The notes beneath the pieces were generated by a model. That model worked only from the letters and a program-made list of their open reading frames with translations, ran no database searches and was not told the origin of the DNA. From NCBI GenBank assembly GCA_950106755.1, contig OX467089.1:6388501-6452500 (forward strand): 64,000 nucleotides of DNA, written 5' to 3'. Both the position numbers and the translations under genes were made by a program. Each line of letters begins with the position of its first letter. Position 1 is the first letter of the stretch. Source of the DNA: Climacium dendroides. Taxonomy: Eukaryota; Streptophyta; Bryopsida; Hypnales; Climaciaceae. This document shows, one piece after another, positions 1 to 10,143 of the stretch.

Positions 1-306
1 TAGTGGCAACTTAATTTGATGCCAAGTACTGGTCACTGTAAATTAACAAATCAACCAAGCAAGGCGACCTTCAATTTGAAACCAAAGTCTCTTTCTAGAC
101 CACATTAAGGTAACACACTTAATTGTGACACATATCTAAATGAAATACTCCAAAATGTTACAAAACGAGTGCATATTGACTGTGAGAACGTACAACAACA
201 TCAAAGGCTGTATCAATTTTAGATCATCTACCAAAAAAACTTTGAATCCTAGTGTGAACACACGTTTTTTAGAAAAGTTGAGTTTAGTAAAAGCAGAGAT
301 TAGTAC
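1..306. other. Non-coding DNA at the window edge, probably intron of the ERD7-like gene
   Basis: The last visible exon of the minus-strand ERD7-like gene ends at 307 with a GT donor at 306-305. Nothing in this edge segment resembles the missing C-terminal part of the senescence domain on either strand. It is therefore most likely intron, with the remaining exon or exons outside the window. The short plus-strand reading frame at 140-340 has no coding character. Confidence 0.5.
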
Positions 307-2952
307 CGTTTCAAGTTTTTCATGGTCTTGGGACCAATAGGCCTTGGATTCTCTCCAGGATTCATCTTGCTCTTGAGGTAAATGGTGCCACTCTCAAGCC
401 TTGTAACAGTCGAATCCCGGACCCAGAAGATGCCACGAATCACGTGCCCTGACCCAGTTGCAATAGCCCGGGCAGCACTCGACCCATAGTCATCCACGTT
501 AGGCGCCATGGTCGTCCAGAACTCAGCCTGATTCTCCTCCGTAGCCACCACCTGATCATAGTCATCCCAATATTTGACAGCGTCAGCGATTCAAGAATTC
601 TCGGTTTCATAATTCAGAAGGGACCAAATCATATATCCCCTGAAACAGTGAAGAACATTGCATGTGTTGCTCAAAGAATAAATAAAATTGGACAAAAAAA
701 TGTCTCTATGTGATCGACTCAAAACTGGTAAAAAAAGCATGAGGCCTAATCTGGGTTTTCTTAGTCGTTTAGGGGTTATCAGTTTCAGTCATTAAAAAAA
801 ACAAGAATTTATGGTTTCAATCATTCTAATTATATAAAATCCCTGCATCAGTGAAGAACAATGCACGTGTTGTCAAAAAAGAAACGAATTCGGACAAAAG
901 AAAGTCTCTACATGACCGACTCAAAACCGGTAGAAAAACACGAAGCCTACTCTGGGCTTTCTTAGACCTTTAGGAGCTTAATCTTATTGACACTCTTGTT
1001 CAATCAATTCTGAGAAGTACTTACCTGCTTGCCATCACTTGAGAGAACGTCCGTGGGCACCACCTTGCCACCATGCTTGTTATCCAGGTTTGCAACCTCT
1101 CGAGAAGTCACCTTTTCTTTCTCTTTTTCGTCCAGTGACAACTCTTTGGTTTTCTGAGTCAGAGCTTCTTTTTGTTCATCTCCTTGTACAAGCGTTGGGG
1201 ATGAAAAGGAACTGTACAAACCTAACATCTCATCCAGTTTCTCTAACTCCTTCTCGTATTTCTTCGCGTCTGGAAACGTCACTCCGTAATTCAGTGTTTC
1301 AAAACCATTTTTCTCTGCTTCAACCTGCCAACCAAGAAAAGCAACAAGAGAAACAACACCCGTTTGCTCGTCAGAACCACTGGCAAAGCAGCACTGAGAC
1401 ATACAGTACCCGAAAATTCCTAAATGTGAGCCAGTGTGCTAAATATCAAAGCCAAAGATACGGCCACATGATCATGAACATTCAGAATAAAGCGCAACTC
1501 TGTGACTCACGATAGCGAACCTGCATTTTTTATTTTACTATGACTAAAGTAGGTGCGTCCAAAAGCGTCACTGAATCTAATTGCACCACCCTTCTTCAGT
1601 TTCAAAACCTAAATCTAGGGCTGTCAATTTCACCTTATCCACGTGGCAAAAATCGCAAATTCAAGTACAACTATCCTATCTTCAGGTTCTGAAATGAAAA
1701 AGAGGAATAGATTGCAAAGAAATTAGATGCGCAAAGACACCCAATGAGTCCACCTACACTCACACCTCTTCCATCTTGCCACCAGTGTTCCCAACTTCTT
1801 CCTTATAGCATAATTTGAATGTGAGACAAAGAAAGAGTAGCAAGCGAGACTCTAGAATGTTGTATTTCAGAAGGTCATACTAAAGGTTTGAGTGTCCCTC
1901 ATTTCTTGCTAGAATTGTGACAATTCCTGTCACAGATACTAAACCTCTAAGGTATGTACACCCATAATCAACACTGCCCAAAATGTGACACCTACGTTTG
2001 GACCAAAAAGCATCACCAAAACCTAGATATTGATTACACAAGATGTCCATCTATGAAAGCCCAAGTGTTCCTTTTTGGTACACCTCAAGACAGTCAACTT
2101 TGAAAATTCATAACATATTCATACAGTGTCCAAATCATGCATGCTAAAGTGAAATCCTCTTTCACTAGCCAATAAGATCCAATAAGAAAAACTTTTCAAT
2201 ATTATTCACACAATGACCAATAGTAAGGACCAGGTGTCACAAACCTCAAAATTCCCGCTTCCATTCGATTCATCAATCGAGGACGGCACAGGGAGAGAGA
2301 AGAAGTAATGCGTGGGATCCAGTTTCACCGTGGGCTCATCCATCATCAACGGCCAATGCAAATTCTCCCCCACACGCACCAGCACCACGATGCCGTTCCC
2401 TTTCTGCGCAATCCTCACAATAGAGAAGTGTCCAGTAGCCAGATGCGGACTCTGCTGCTCATCCACCAAATGCACGATAGCATTCGGAATAGTCACCAAG
2501 CACTCTTCTCTGGGATTCAACGGAGCATTATCATTTTCATCATCATTATCATCTTCGTCCCCTTCTTCCTTCGCCAGATCCTCCTCGGATTTCCCTTCAT
2601 AGATCTTGGGATACAAAGAAGAGGAAGAACGGCCTTGAGCACTCTCTGGAGTCGGTTGTTGGATTTTAGGGTACATGTCCTTGTGGCTCAAGGAAGCCGA
2701 CCTTGGAATCTCTTTGTTGGAGCGCTGTTTTGGATGAGCAAGGGATTTGGAACGAGAAATCTCGGTCTTTGAAGAAGTCTCGCCCTCGCCCTCATCCTCG
2801 TCTTTCTCTTCAATGGGAGGTTGGTACACTGCCGGGTCGGCTTTCTCACCTTTGTGTTGAGCTGTGCTTCCCATCCATTTGTCCGAGCCGATTATGAAGG
2901 GAGAAGACTGGTCGCCGCCTCCACCTGGCAGGAATTTCTTGAGCCACGCCAT
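307..2952 (-). CDS. ERD7: ERD7-like senescence/dehydration-associated protein (senescence domain), 3' end outside window
   Basis: Three exons are visible on the minus strand: 2952-2245 (ATG at 2952), 1324-1025 and 551-307, all joined in phase 0 with GT-AG borders. Residues 1-145 are a charged, serine-rich, acidic low-complexity region with two YPKI motifs (about 94-97 and 114-117), which resemble the tyrosine-proline motifs near the N terminus of ERD7 proteins. From about residue 149 the conserved domain starts: a TIPNAIVHLVDE stretch, then VRVGENLHWPL, DEPTVKLD and HYFFSLPVP, all close to plant ERD7. Exon 2 carries the LNYG element and a lysine/glutamate-rich linker. Exon 3 carries FWTTMAPNVDDY and ATGSGHVIRGIFWV, the start of the senescence domain proper (PF06911). 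The family is linked to dehydration, cold and senescence responses and to lipid/membrane association; that role is from family knowledge. The conserved C-terminal helices are missing because the gene runs off the window. Family call confident; exon borders predicted. Confidence 0.86.
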
Positions 2953-3485
2953 CTTCTCGAATCTCTAATCTCTAATCTCTTCTGGTTCTTCTGCAATAGA
3001 AAGAATAGAGTTCGGATGTTAGTAAGGTAGAAAATATTCTGCAAAAAGAAGCATACAATCACAGCAGGTAGGTTCTTCTTAAACCACGACATGTTCTCTA
3101 ATCTCTAATCTCTTCTGGTTCTTCTGCAATACAAAGAATAGAGTTCGGATCTTAGCAAGGTAGAACATACTATGCAAGCAAAGGCTACAGTTACAGCAGA
3201 AACTGTAACGGTTTCTGACTTTCAACAGAATTTATTTGTTGCCGTTGAGATTATTTCTGAAGCTAATTATCATGCCTCTATTGTAAGACACTGGGACTGT
3301 ACTTGTTGCAACGACTAAACTCTCACAGAAACAGTGTATCGCTCAGTCATAGTCAGGAGAGGATGGAGACACTAAATCTAAATGTTAAGGCAAGCGCTGT
3401 CACATCTTTTCTAATCTCTAATCTCTCATCTCTTCTAGTTTTTCTGCAACATAAAGACTAGATTTCGGATCATAGTAAGGGCACT
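2925..3485 (-). repeat. Triplicated 5' exon border (splice acceptor + leader + ATG) of the ERD7-like gene
   Basis: Three diverged copies of one segment lie in tandem just upstream of the real ATG (2952). On the minus strand each carries a pyrimidine-rich TTGCAG acceptor, an AGAAGAG leader rich in GATTAGA, and an ATG. Copy 1 is the real start, MAWLKKFLP. Copy 2 has its ATG at 3092 and reads MSWFKKNLP before running into unrelated sequence. Copy 3 has its ATG at 3405, followed at once by a stop. Start-codon spacing is 140 and 313 bp. The duplication is direct sequence observation. Whether the extra acceptors are used is unknown. Confidence 0.8.
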
Positions 3486-3959
3486 ATGTGCACATTGAAA
3501 GTTTCACACAATTTGATCCCACTAGAAAGTCATTACTGAATTTCAAAGTAATTTCATCCTCAAAAACTATATTCAACAAAACAAAAGAAACAAAAGTGGG
3601 ATTTAAGCGTGCTTGATCCAGACATACTAGAGTACCTTAACGCTACGATATACTAAACGCCCTCCTTCGTCTCTCTAAACTCTACCAATACCAATTACCA
3701 CACACACATAGCACAAATTTACTCTCGAAGAAACCACAACACCCCATCCCAGCTCAAATTTTCACCTAATTCCAAACCTAGACACAGAAAGCAATCAAAC
3801 CCAAACCCCAGAACCGAAACTCAAAACCCAACAAATCCTCCAGACCCGATTTCCAGAAACACCAAATAAAACCAGAATCCAGTACTCCTCGTCTCCAAAG
3901 TTCAACAAATCCTCAAAGATTCAATTTCAAAAGCACCAAACAAAAACTAAGTTACTCAC

Positions 3960-4095
3960 CTCGCAATCCTCGTGCAAATGCGCCAGACAGAATGAAATCC
4001 TCCACCAAATTCCACCACTAGAAACTCCCAAATGTACGCAAACAATGGCAAGCCTTGGTGCCACCCTCGTCTTTCTCGTGTCTTGACTTGATCAA
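3960..4095 (-). other. Likely 5' untranslated exon and promoter side of the ERD7-like gene
   Basis: A strong minus-strand donor (GCGAG followed by GTGAGT, with GT at 3959-3958) closes a short GC-richer stretch upstream of the ATG. It would splice across about 1 kb to the TTGCAG acceptor just before copy 1 of the leader repeat. The transcription start cannot be placed; the upper limit given here is a guess. The sequence from 4095 to 4430 is GC-rich for the region and probably promoter. Confidence 0.4.
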
Positions 4096-6155
4096 AGATG
4101 GCACTGCAAGAAAGCAGTAAAGTTATTTGGGCGAAATTAATTTTGGGTTGCTTGAAATTTTACTGTTGTTGGGGCAGGGAATGGAATCCGCCGACAGCTT
4201 TCTTTGGGCGCAATCGGCGCGACTGGGTCGTTTTGAGAGGTTCGTGTTTGGAAGAGACGCATTGGGCAAGAGAGGGCGTCCCTGAGAAGGGGTCGCATCG
4301 TCCAGAATGTCGACACGTTTCGTGTCCAGCTCATCACGCGGGATCGCTACGTGGCTATTGTTGGGCTTGCCAGGTGGAACCATCGAGTGTGGCGTCCACA
4401 GTGAAAACTCTGGGGTTTTCTTTTTAGCAAATTTTTGCTAAAAAGCGATGTCAAACTTTTCAAGGGAATATTTGGAGAGATTTTTTTTTTTTTTTTTTTT
4501 TCTAACCAAAGAGATGAAATTGCAAAATGCTATCAAATCGTGGGACCTTTATTGTTCTATTTTGGATGAATGTACATTTTTAGGATGAATAAATTAATTT
4601 TCATCCATGTATTGTAGGTTTCATCCATTTTCATGGATGTAAATAGCTTCAGTACTTTCGTACAATTGCTTTCTTCACTATTTGAAATAAATGATAAAAA
4701 CAACCTTAGAATGGCTTTATATAACATTGCTAACTAGAGCATTAACCCTAGAAGAGCATATTGATGACCCCTGAACAAAAGAAGATGATGTAGCTTGTAG
4801 CTAAGATGTTTGAGCGGAAACAATTTTGTGACACTTACAAATGAAGAAATCCAAATTGGTTTGTCGGAAGCAAAGCAATTGGTGGTGTAATTGAAAACTC
4901 TCCCTAGTAAAAAAATTGTATAATCACAATTAGAATGTGGAGACTTAGGATTCTATGAAGTTAATAACGTGTACCTAGAAATAGTATGGACAATTTGAAG
5001 ATAAAGTCTAAAAAAACAAATATGATGGAAGAAGCCCATTGTATTCAACATGAAAGACTAAAAAGAAAGTGATTACATTTATAACTATAATTATAAAAGA
5101 AATACACCCTAATAACAACAAATAATGAACTGGCATTGTGTGGATGCAATGTTTTTGACAAAACTTCAATGAAATTATTATTTTCCTTTTATTCTCTATA
5201 TAACAAAATTTAAAGCAAGTTCGACCTATAAATGGTAGAGTGAAGGGTTTAGAAAGTAGGCAGACTTCCAAGTCTCTTTGATTTACTTCAACAATGCTCA
5301 AATTTGCAAAACCAGCCTTGGAATCATGTTGCATAGTGGTGGTAAATGTCTGTGTGGATAGTCCCAAATATGGCCTTGAAGTATTATAGCTAGCAAATGA
5401 ATAATAGTTCTCCTACATTGCTTGAAAAAAATTGCACTATAGTAGCACCTACCCACCTTCAATTGCCAAACCCACTCCTTCTAGTAGACTTTTGCCATGC
5501 TAGAACTCTACAATGCCAATGTCTTCCGGAATAATCTTAAACAATGTTTCTAGCTTCAACTAAACATTCAAGCCCTATTTTGTGCAATGAAGCTCAATTT
5601 AGTTTATGACTTAAAGATACTTCATGAACTAAATCTATTCAATATTTTTGTATTTCTTGAACTCCTTTGGAAAGTGCTACCATTAGAGGAGTTTGGGGGG
5701 GTCTAAGAGGGCTATTTTAGGCCCGTTCCCTTTGTTGTTCCCTTAGAAGTTAAAGAACGGCTTGCTATCAAAAAAAATTATAAAAATTCAATTAAATATT
5801 AAAAAAATTTAAAAATGAATTTTTTGTAAATTTTAATTTTTTTGAAAAAATATTTTTATATGAAGTGGTAGTTGTCCAGCTACGTCATACTGCCCAAGAG
5901 CCCAGAAACTTGCAGTCCTCTACAAGCCCCAAATCTCTCCTAATGCAAAATACAAGTCCAATAAAAAAATCCTACAAACTTATAGCTTGAGATGTTGCAC
6001 CATAAATGTATACCTTTTTTTAATTATAATGATATGGCCTTGGCCATTGCAAGTATGAATTACTTAATAAAAAAATTCAGCCACATAAATATTGGATCAT
6101 GTTAAAAAAATATTATTTCATAGCTTCCTTAAACATATACAAACTTATATACAAG

Positions 6156-6323
6156 CACTACAAGAAAAAAAATGTTTTTAGTATAGTCCTAGGTATAATA
6201 TAATAAGTAATGATCTTTGAGGAAATTTTTAATAAAATTTTACTAAAAATCTCCTTAAAGATTGTTACTATTAAGACTGTACTCCTAGGACTATACTAAA
6301 AACATTTTTTTTTCTCTTGTATT
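6156..6323. mobile_element. Foldback MITE with CACTACAAG-type terminus
   Basis: A 168 bp element begins CACTACAAGAAAA and folds back on itself. The left arm (through ATGTTTTTAGTATAGTCCTAGG) is matched in inverted orientation at 6288-6320. The right terminus is degenerate (CTCTTGTA). CACTACAAG is a typical start of plant CACTA (En/Spm) terminal inverted repeats, so a CACTA-derived non-autonomous element is likely. No clear target duplication is visible. It is related to the element at 48511-48743. Confidence 0.65.
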
Positions 6324-7363
6324 AAAGTGAGCCTACTTGACAAGTTGTCCTACATGGTTTCTTTGCATAATCTCTCTCAATTCATGTTTATAAAACCTAC
6401 AAATTATTCACAATTCTCCAAAAAAATATATAATCTCCAAAAATACACCAAAATTTGAGAGAGAGAGGGCCAACCTTAATTTTGCATATATGAAATTTCC
6501 TAATGGAATAATTTTTCCTAACTATTTTCATCCTACCTTAATTTATTTTATTGTTAATCCTCTAAATTAATGTCAAATCACACTAAAGTACTAAAAATGT
6601 ATTAGTTTAGAGTAAATTGTACTTATTTAATGCAAACCTCCCTAAATTACTATAATATCTTCTAAATTATTGAAAAATCTCTTTTTTTATCAACATTCTA
6701 ATATTTCCCTCTAGTCTTTTTAATTCAAATTTATATTTTTGTATTTCTTATTTTCTTAGTTTGCAATTTAACTCTAATCCCATTTCCTATCTATGGTATT
6801 TTGATTTCATTAGTTTTTTTTTGCTCTTTTAGGCTTGCTTTCAATGCTATGAACCAACCAATTGCGGCAAGAATTTAAAAAAAAAATCATAATAATCAAT
6901 TCAAATTTATTTATTTTAAATTCAATTTTTTTATTGTTATCCAACATGGCAACACGCGTGGCAATTGCTTTGCTATGTTAAATTGTTGCTATGGCCAAGT
7001 TCCCATACTCTGAGAACTCTAAAGAACTCTGAAAAACTTGTAGCCTTGTTGAGCAGGTGAATTTCATCCAATACATTTTGGTTTTGTATTTTTTTGTGTT
7101 TGTTATCTTTTTGGTTTCCTATTTAATTCTAAATTTTTTTCCTACTATGATACATGTGGTAGAGACAAATATTGTTGAAGAAGAGCATGCATTTTTTCTA
7201 CTATCTCCAATTGGATTTTTTTTTTCATTTTCTAAGAAGTGCCAAAGTGGTGGTATAAAATATTATATTGGTGCTCCAAATTTCAACATTCATCCACATA
7301 TTGAATAGAAAATATCACATTAGCAAATATCATATGACTATAATTCGGTTTTCATCTACAATC

Positions 7364-7710
7364 TATACTAATGATGATAAATAGTGTTGGCAACACTAAT
7401 CACGAAGCACAACACTAATTGTCAACAATCCGGTTAATGTTACCAACACTAAATGTCAACATAGACACTTTTTGTCAACTATTGGGTATAAATTTTTTAC
7501 AAGTTTACATTTAGTGTTACCTAACTATTTCATCAAAATGCAAAGAAAAACATATGAACCCAAGAAACCTATTACATGCTCAAAAACGTTACTGCGCATA
7601 AAAGTGAACACAACACTAAATGCCAACTAATTGAAGTTTAGAGTGACCAGGGTAAAAATCCAGGTAACACTAATTACAACATAACACTATTTATCATCGT
7701 TAGTGTAGTG
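7364..7710. mobile_element. Foldback MITE with ACTAATGATGATAAATAG termini
   Basis: About 23 bp at each end form an inverted repeat (ACTAAYGATGATAAATAGTG), and the roughly 350 bp interior is full of short AACACTAA/TTAGTGTT motifs in both orientations. There is no coding capacity. The ends fit a small non-autonomous DNA transposon, but the superfamily is unclear. A flanking TA could be a target duplication, though in such AT-rich DNA this is weak. Confidence 0.55.
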
Positions 7711-7902
7711 ATCTCATCCAAATTTTTTTTAAAACCAATTTTTTTGGCAATTTCATCCAAGTCTTTTTTTTTTTTTTTTTTTTCATTTTTTAGCCAAGGT
7801 TTTTTTTCTGGTGCAATCTGGCAGAAAGAAGAAGAAAAAATAAAAACCCGGTATACGCTTGGGTAAGCTACTCGTATTCTATACTCTATACGATACGCCT
7901 AC

Positions 7903-7921
7903 GGGTTAGGGTTTAGGGTTT
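7903..7921. promoter_or_regulatory. Telo-box cluster upstream of the NOL7-like gene
   Basis: GGGTTAGGGTTTAGGGTTT lies about 130 bp upstream of the start codon. AAACCCTAA telo-boxes are an established promoter/leader element of plant ribosomal-protein and ribosome-biogenesis genes. Its presence before a nucleolar-protein gene fits that regulon. The array is far too short to be an interstitial telomere. Confidence 0.6.
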
Positions 7922-8049
7922 AAGCCTCTGGTCAGTCATCTCTCTTGCGGAATCGCCCAGCATTGCTACAGTTTCCTCTGGAATGTTGCCTTGCCTTTGG
8001 AAGCGAGAGAATCGTCTGGCAATTTGCAATTGTGTCAATTTAACGCGAC

Positions 8050-10143
8050 ATGGCGGACCCTCTGCTTGATTCAGACGATGATGCTCCTGAAGAGATCACT
8101 TTAAATGAGGTAAAGAAATCGGCTGTGCTTGTTAGTGTCCGAATTTTTTTTGTTGATGGAGTGCATTCTGCTGATCATGGGAAGCTCGTAAGAGGTGATA
8201 AGATTTTGCGGTGTGGAAAGAATTAGGTTTTCCCTCCTTTGGTGATGGAATGCATCCTCGGGAAGTTCAGAGGTGATAAGTTTGTGCAGTTGTGGGGAAA
8301 TTAGGGTTACCATTTTTTTGGTGATGGTATTCTCATGGGAAGCTCGGAGGTGATAAGATCGTGCTGGTGTAGTTTAGAATGCAGTGTAGTTTTCTGCCTT
8401 GCATTCGTACTCAGAAAAATTGAATTTCGCTTGGTTTTGGGTTTCTGTGTGATTAGGGTCGAGAGGAGGCGGAGCAGTCTCGGAGGAATGAGAAAGAGAA
8501 TTCGAAGAGGTACGTAGCTTCTTTGTAATGTAATATTTAGGGTTTAGGGTTTGGGGTTGTGTGTCTCCAAGGTTGCGAAGTCTACTCTGGTCGAGGTTGT
8601 TTGGAAACCTGAGGACAGGGTATCCGTTTCTCATTCCATTTTTCAGTTGTTTTTTGGATTACCTTAGACTTCCATTTTTTATTCTGTTTTCAAAGACTCC
8701 ATTCTCAGGCTATGAGTACACGCAAAGATTGAAAGGCGTAAAACGAAATTCAAATTACTCGTGAATCTGAAATTGGGGATCAGAAGTATTGTTTCTGGTA
8801 ATCTTGCTTTAAGGATTGATTCAAGTAAATTGGTTTGCAGGTTAGCTGCAGAACTGAAAGAGAAGCGGAAGGCTCGGTCAGAGAAAAAGAGCAAGAAGGG
8901 AGTTGCAGAGGGTGAAAGAAAATCGAAAAAGAAGGAGGTGTCGACTCTGCCAGGAAAATCAAGAACTCGGAAAAGGAAAGGCAGGCAAACGGATGAAGCG
9001 AATTCGAGTGAAGAATTGGCGGGCAAAATCGTCGGTTCTGTCATGTTAGACGAGAGTGTTGTGCAGCTGATTAGAGCTAGAGAAAAGTATGTATACTTCT
9101 CCATCTTGTTTTGATTGTTTCGTTGCAAAATCTCGTACTTCTGTATGCTCTTATATTCGGTGATGCCTTGAGAATCATCGTTGGTAAATGAGATTGCTAA
9201 CGATTCTTCTCAAGCTCTGCTGAATCTTTAGGTCATACGCTAACCCCATGTAATAGCAACACTTTAAGCACTGAGGATAGTTACTAATATAGGATGGACA
9301 AATTTTTGAATAATTTGGTTAGCAAATTGAAGAGGATTCCAAAGAATGAGTTATTTGGAGATTTTATGCTTCTGTAATTGCTTCTGATATAAAGGTTCAA
9401 AGTTTTACTAGTAGTTGACATGAAACCAGCATGAGTTTTTCGTTAAGATGATGTATAATCTCAAAATTATTATGTACTCTTTACGCGAGACTGCAGGGTG
9501 TTGCATTTAGGTTCCTGTGGTTACGATACAGTCTACCAGAATCAAATGCTAATTTGTTGATTTCCGTCGTACAGGCAAGTAGGGAAGGGTGTCGGTCAAT
9601 CTAAGCACAAGTACATCGAAGAGCCAGAGCCAGAACCAGAGCCAGAGCCGAAGCAGAAATTGAAAAGGACATCAAAACCGGATAATAATGGTGCTTCGAA
9701 CAGCAGGTATGTTTTTTGTATGTCTCAAAAGATCTCATTAGATTGGCAATTTTATCACTGATAGGTTAAAGCTAATCTAGTAGGACACTAGATCAATATG
9801 ATAAATTAATGTTGATTTAAAGTTGCCACAGCAATCGTCAAGCCAATTGTTGCCACTGTAGTAGTCAAGCTACCATCACGCTACCATCTCGTTAAGACCA
9901 TTTTGCATTACACGAACATCAACTTCACGTTTGCTTCTTATGGGGAGACTACATGAATGTGCAACCTATTAATTCATTGGTGGATGCTGGTGCAGGACTC
10001 AAATTGTGTCTCTGAAAGCGAAGCCTAATGCAGCAGCCATTAACGGTGCTCTCGAATTTAGACGCAACCATTTTTTCGGATCACAAGTGAAACGTTCAAC
10101 TGCGATGTTACCTACTTCTAGGCCTCATTTGGCTTCAGTTTAA
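8050..10143 (+). CDS. NOL7: NOL7-like nucleolar protein (NUC129 C-terminal domain)
   Basis: Five exons join in phase: 8050-8109, 8457-8509, 8841-9086, 9575-9706 and 9996-10143, giving 212 residues. The N terminus has an acidic DSDDDAPEEITL motif followed by an arginine/glutamate-rich helix, matching the DDEAPEE-plus-basic-helix start of NOL7. Residues 39-110 are strongly basic and coiled-coil-like, fitting nucleolar localisation. Residues 135-144 are a glutamate-proline repeat. The C-terminal part (about 165-212) contains FRRNHFFGSQVKRST, matching the short NUC129/NOL7 C-terminal domain. NOL7 family proteins act in early pre-rRNA processing in the nucleolus (family knowledge). The ATG opens directly into the conserved motif. 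A telo-box cluster lies upstream and a second one in intron 2. The family is poorly conserved in sequence, so the call rests on motif order more than on identity. Confidence 0.75.
8536..8553 (+). promoter_or_regulatory. Second telo-box cluster in intron 2 of the NOL7-like gene
   Basis: TTTAGGGTTTAGGGTTTG lies about 27 bp after the second exon's donor. It repeats the motif of the upstream cluster. Intronic or leader telo-boxes are known from plant translation-related genes; function here is inferred only. Confidence 0.4.

Larger units (their letters stand above)
4431..7902. other. AT-rich intergenic DNA
   Basis: No supportable gene. The stretch holds long A/T runs (for example 4480-4501 and 7766-7782), short frames without coding character, and two foldback elements annotated separately. 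The sequence becomes richer in GC from about 7840 as the NOL7-like promoter begins. Confidence 0.6.

Noticed and set aside
1039..1515. 158-codon plus-strand open frame
   Set aside because: It is antisense to exon 2 of the ERD7-like gene, whose protein similarity is clear.
4098..4427. 109-codon plus-strand frame upstream of the ERD7-like gene
   Set aside because: It sits in a GC-rich promoter block, has frames on the other strand too, and resembles no family.
7903..7921. Interstitial telomere
   Set aside because: Only about two and a half TTTAGGG units; a telo-box promoter element is the simpler reading.
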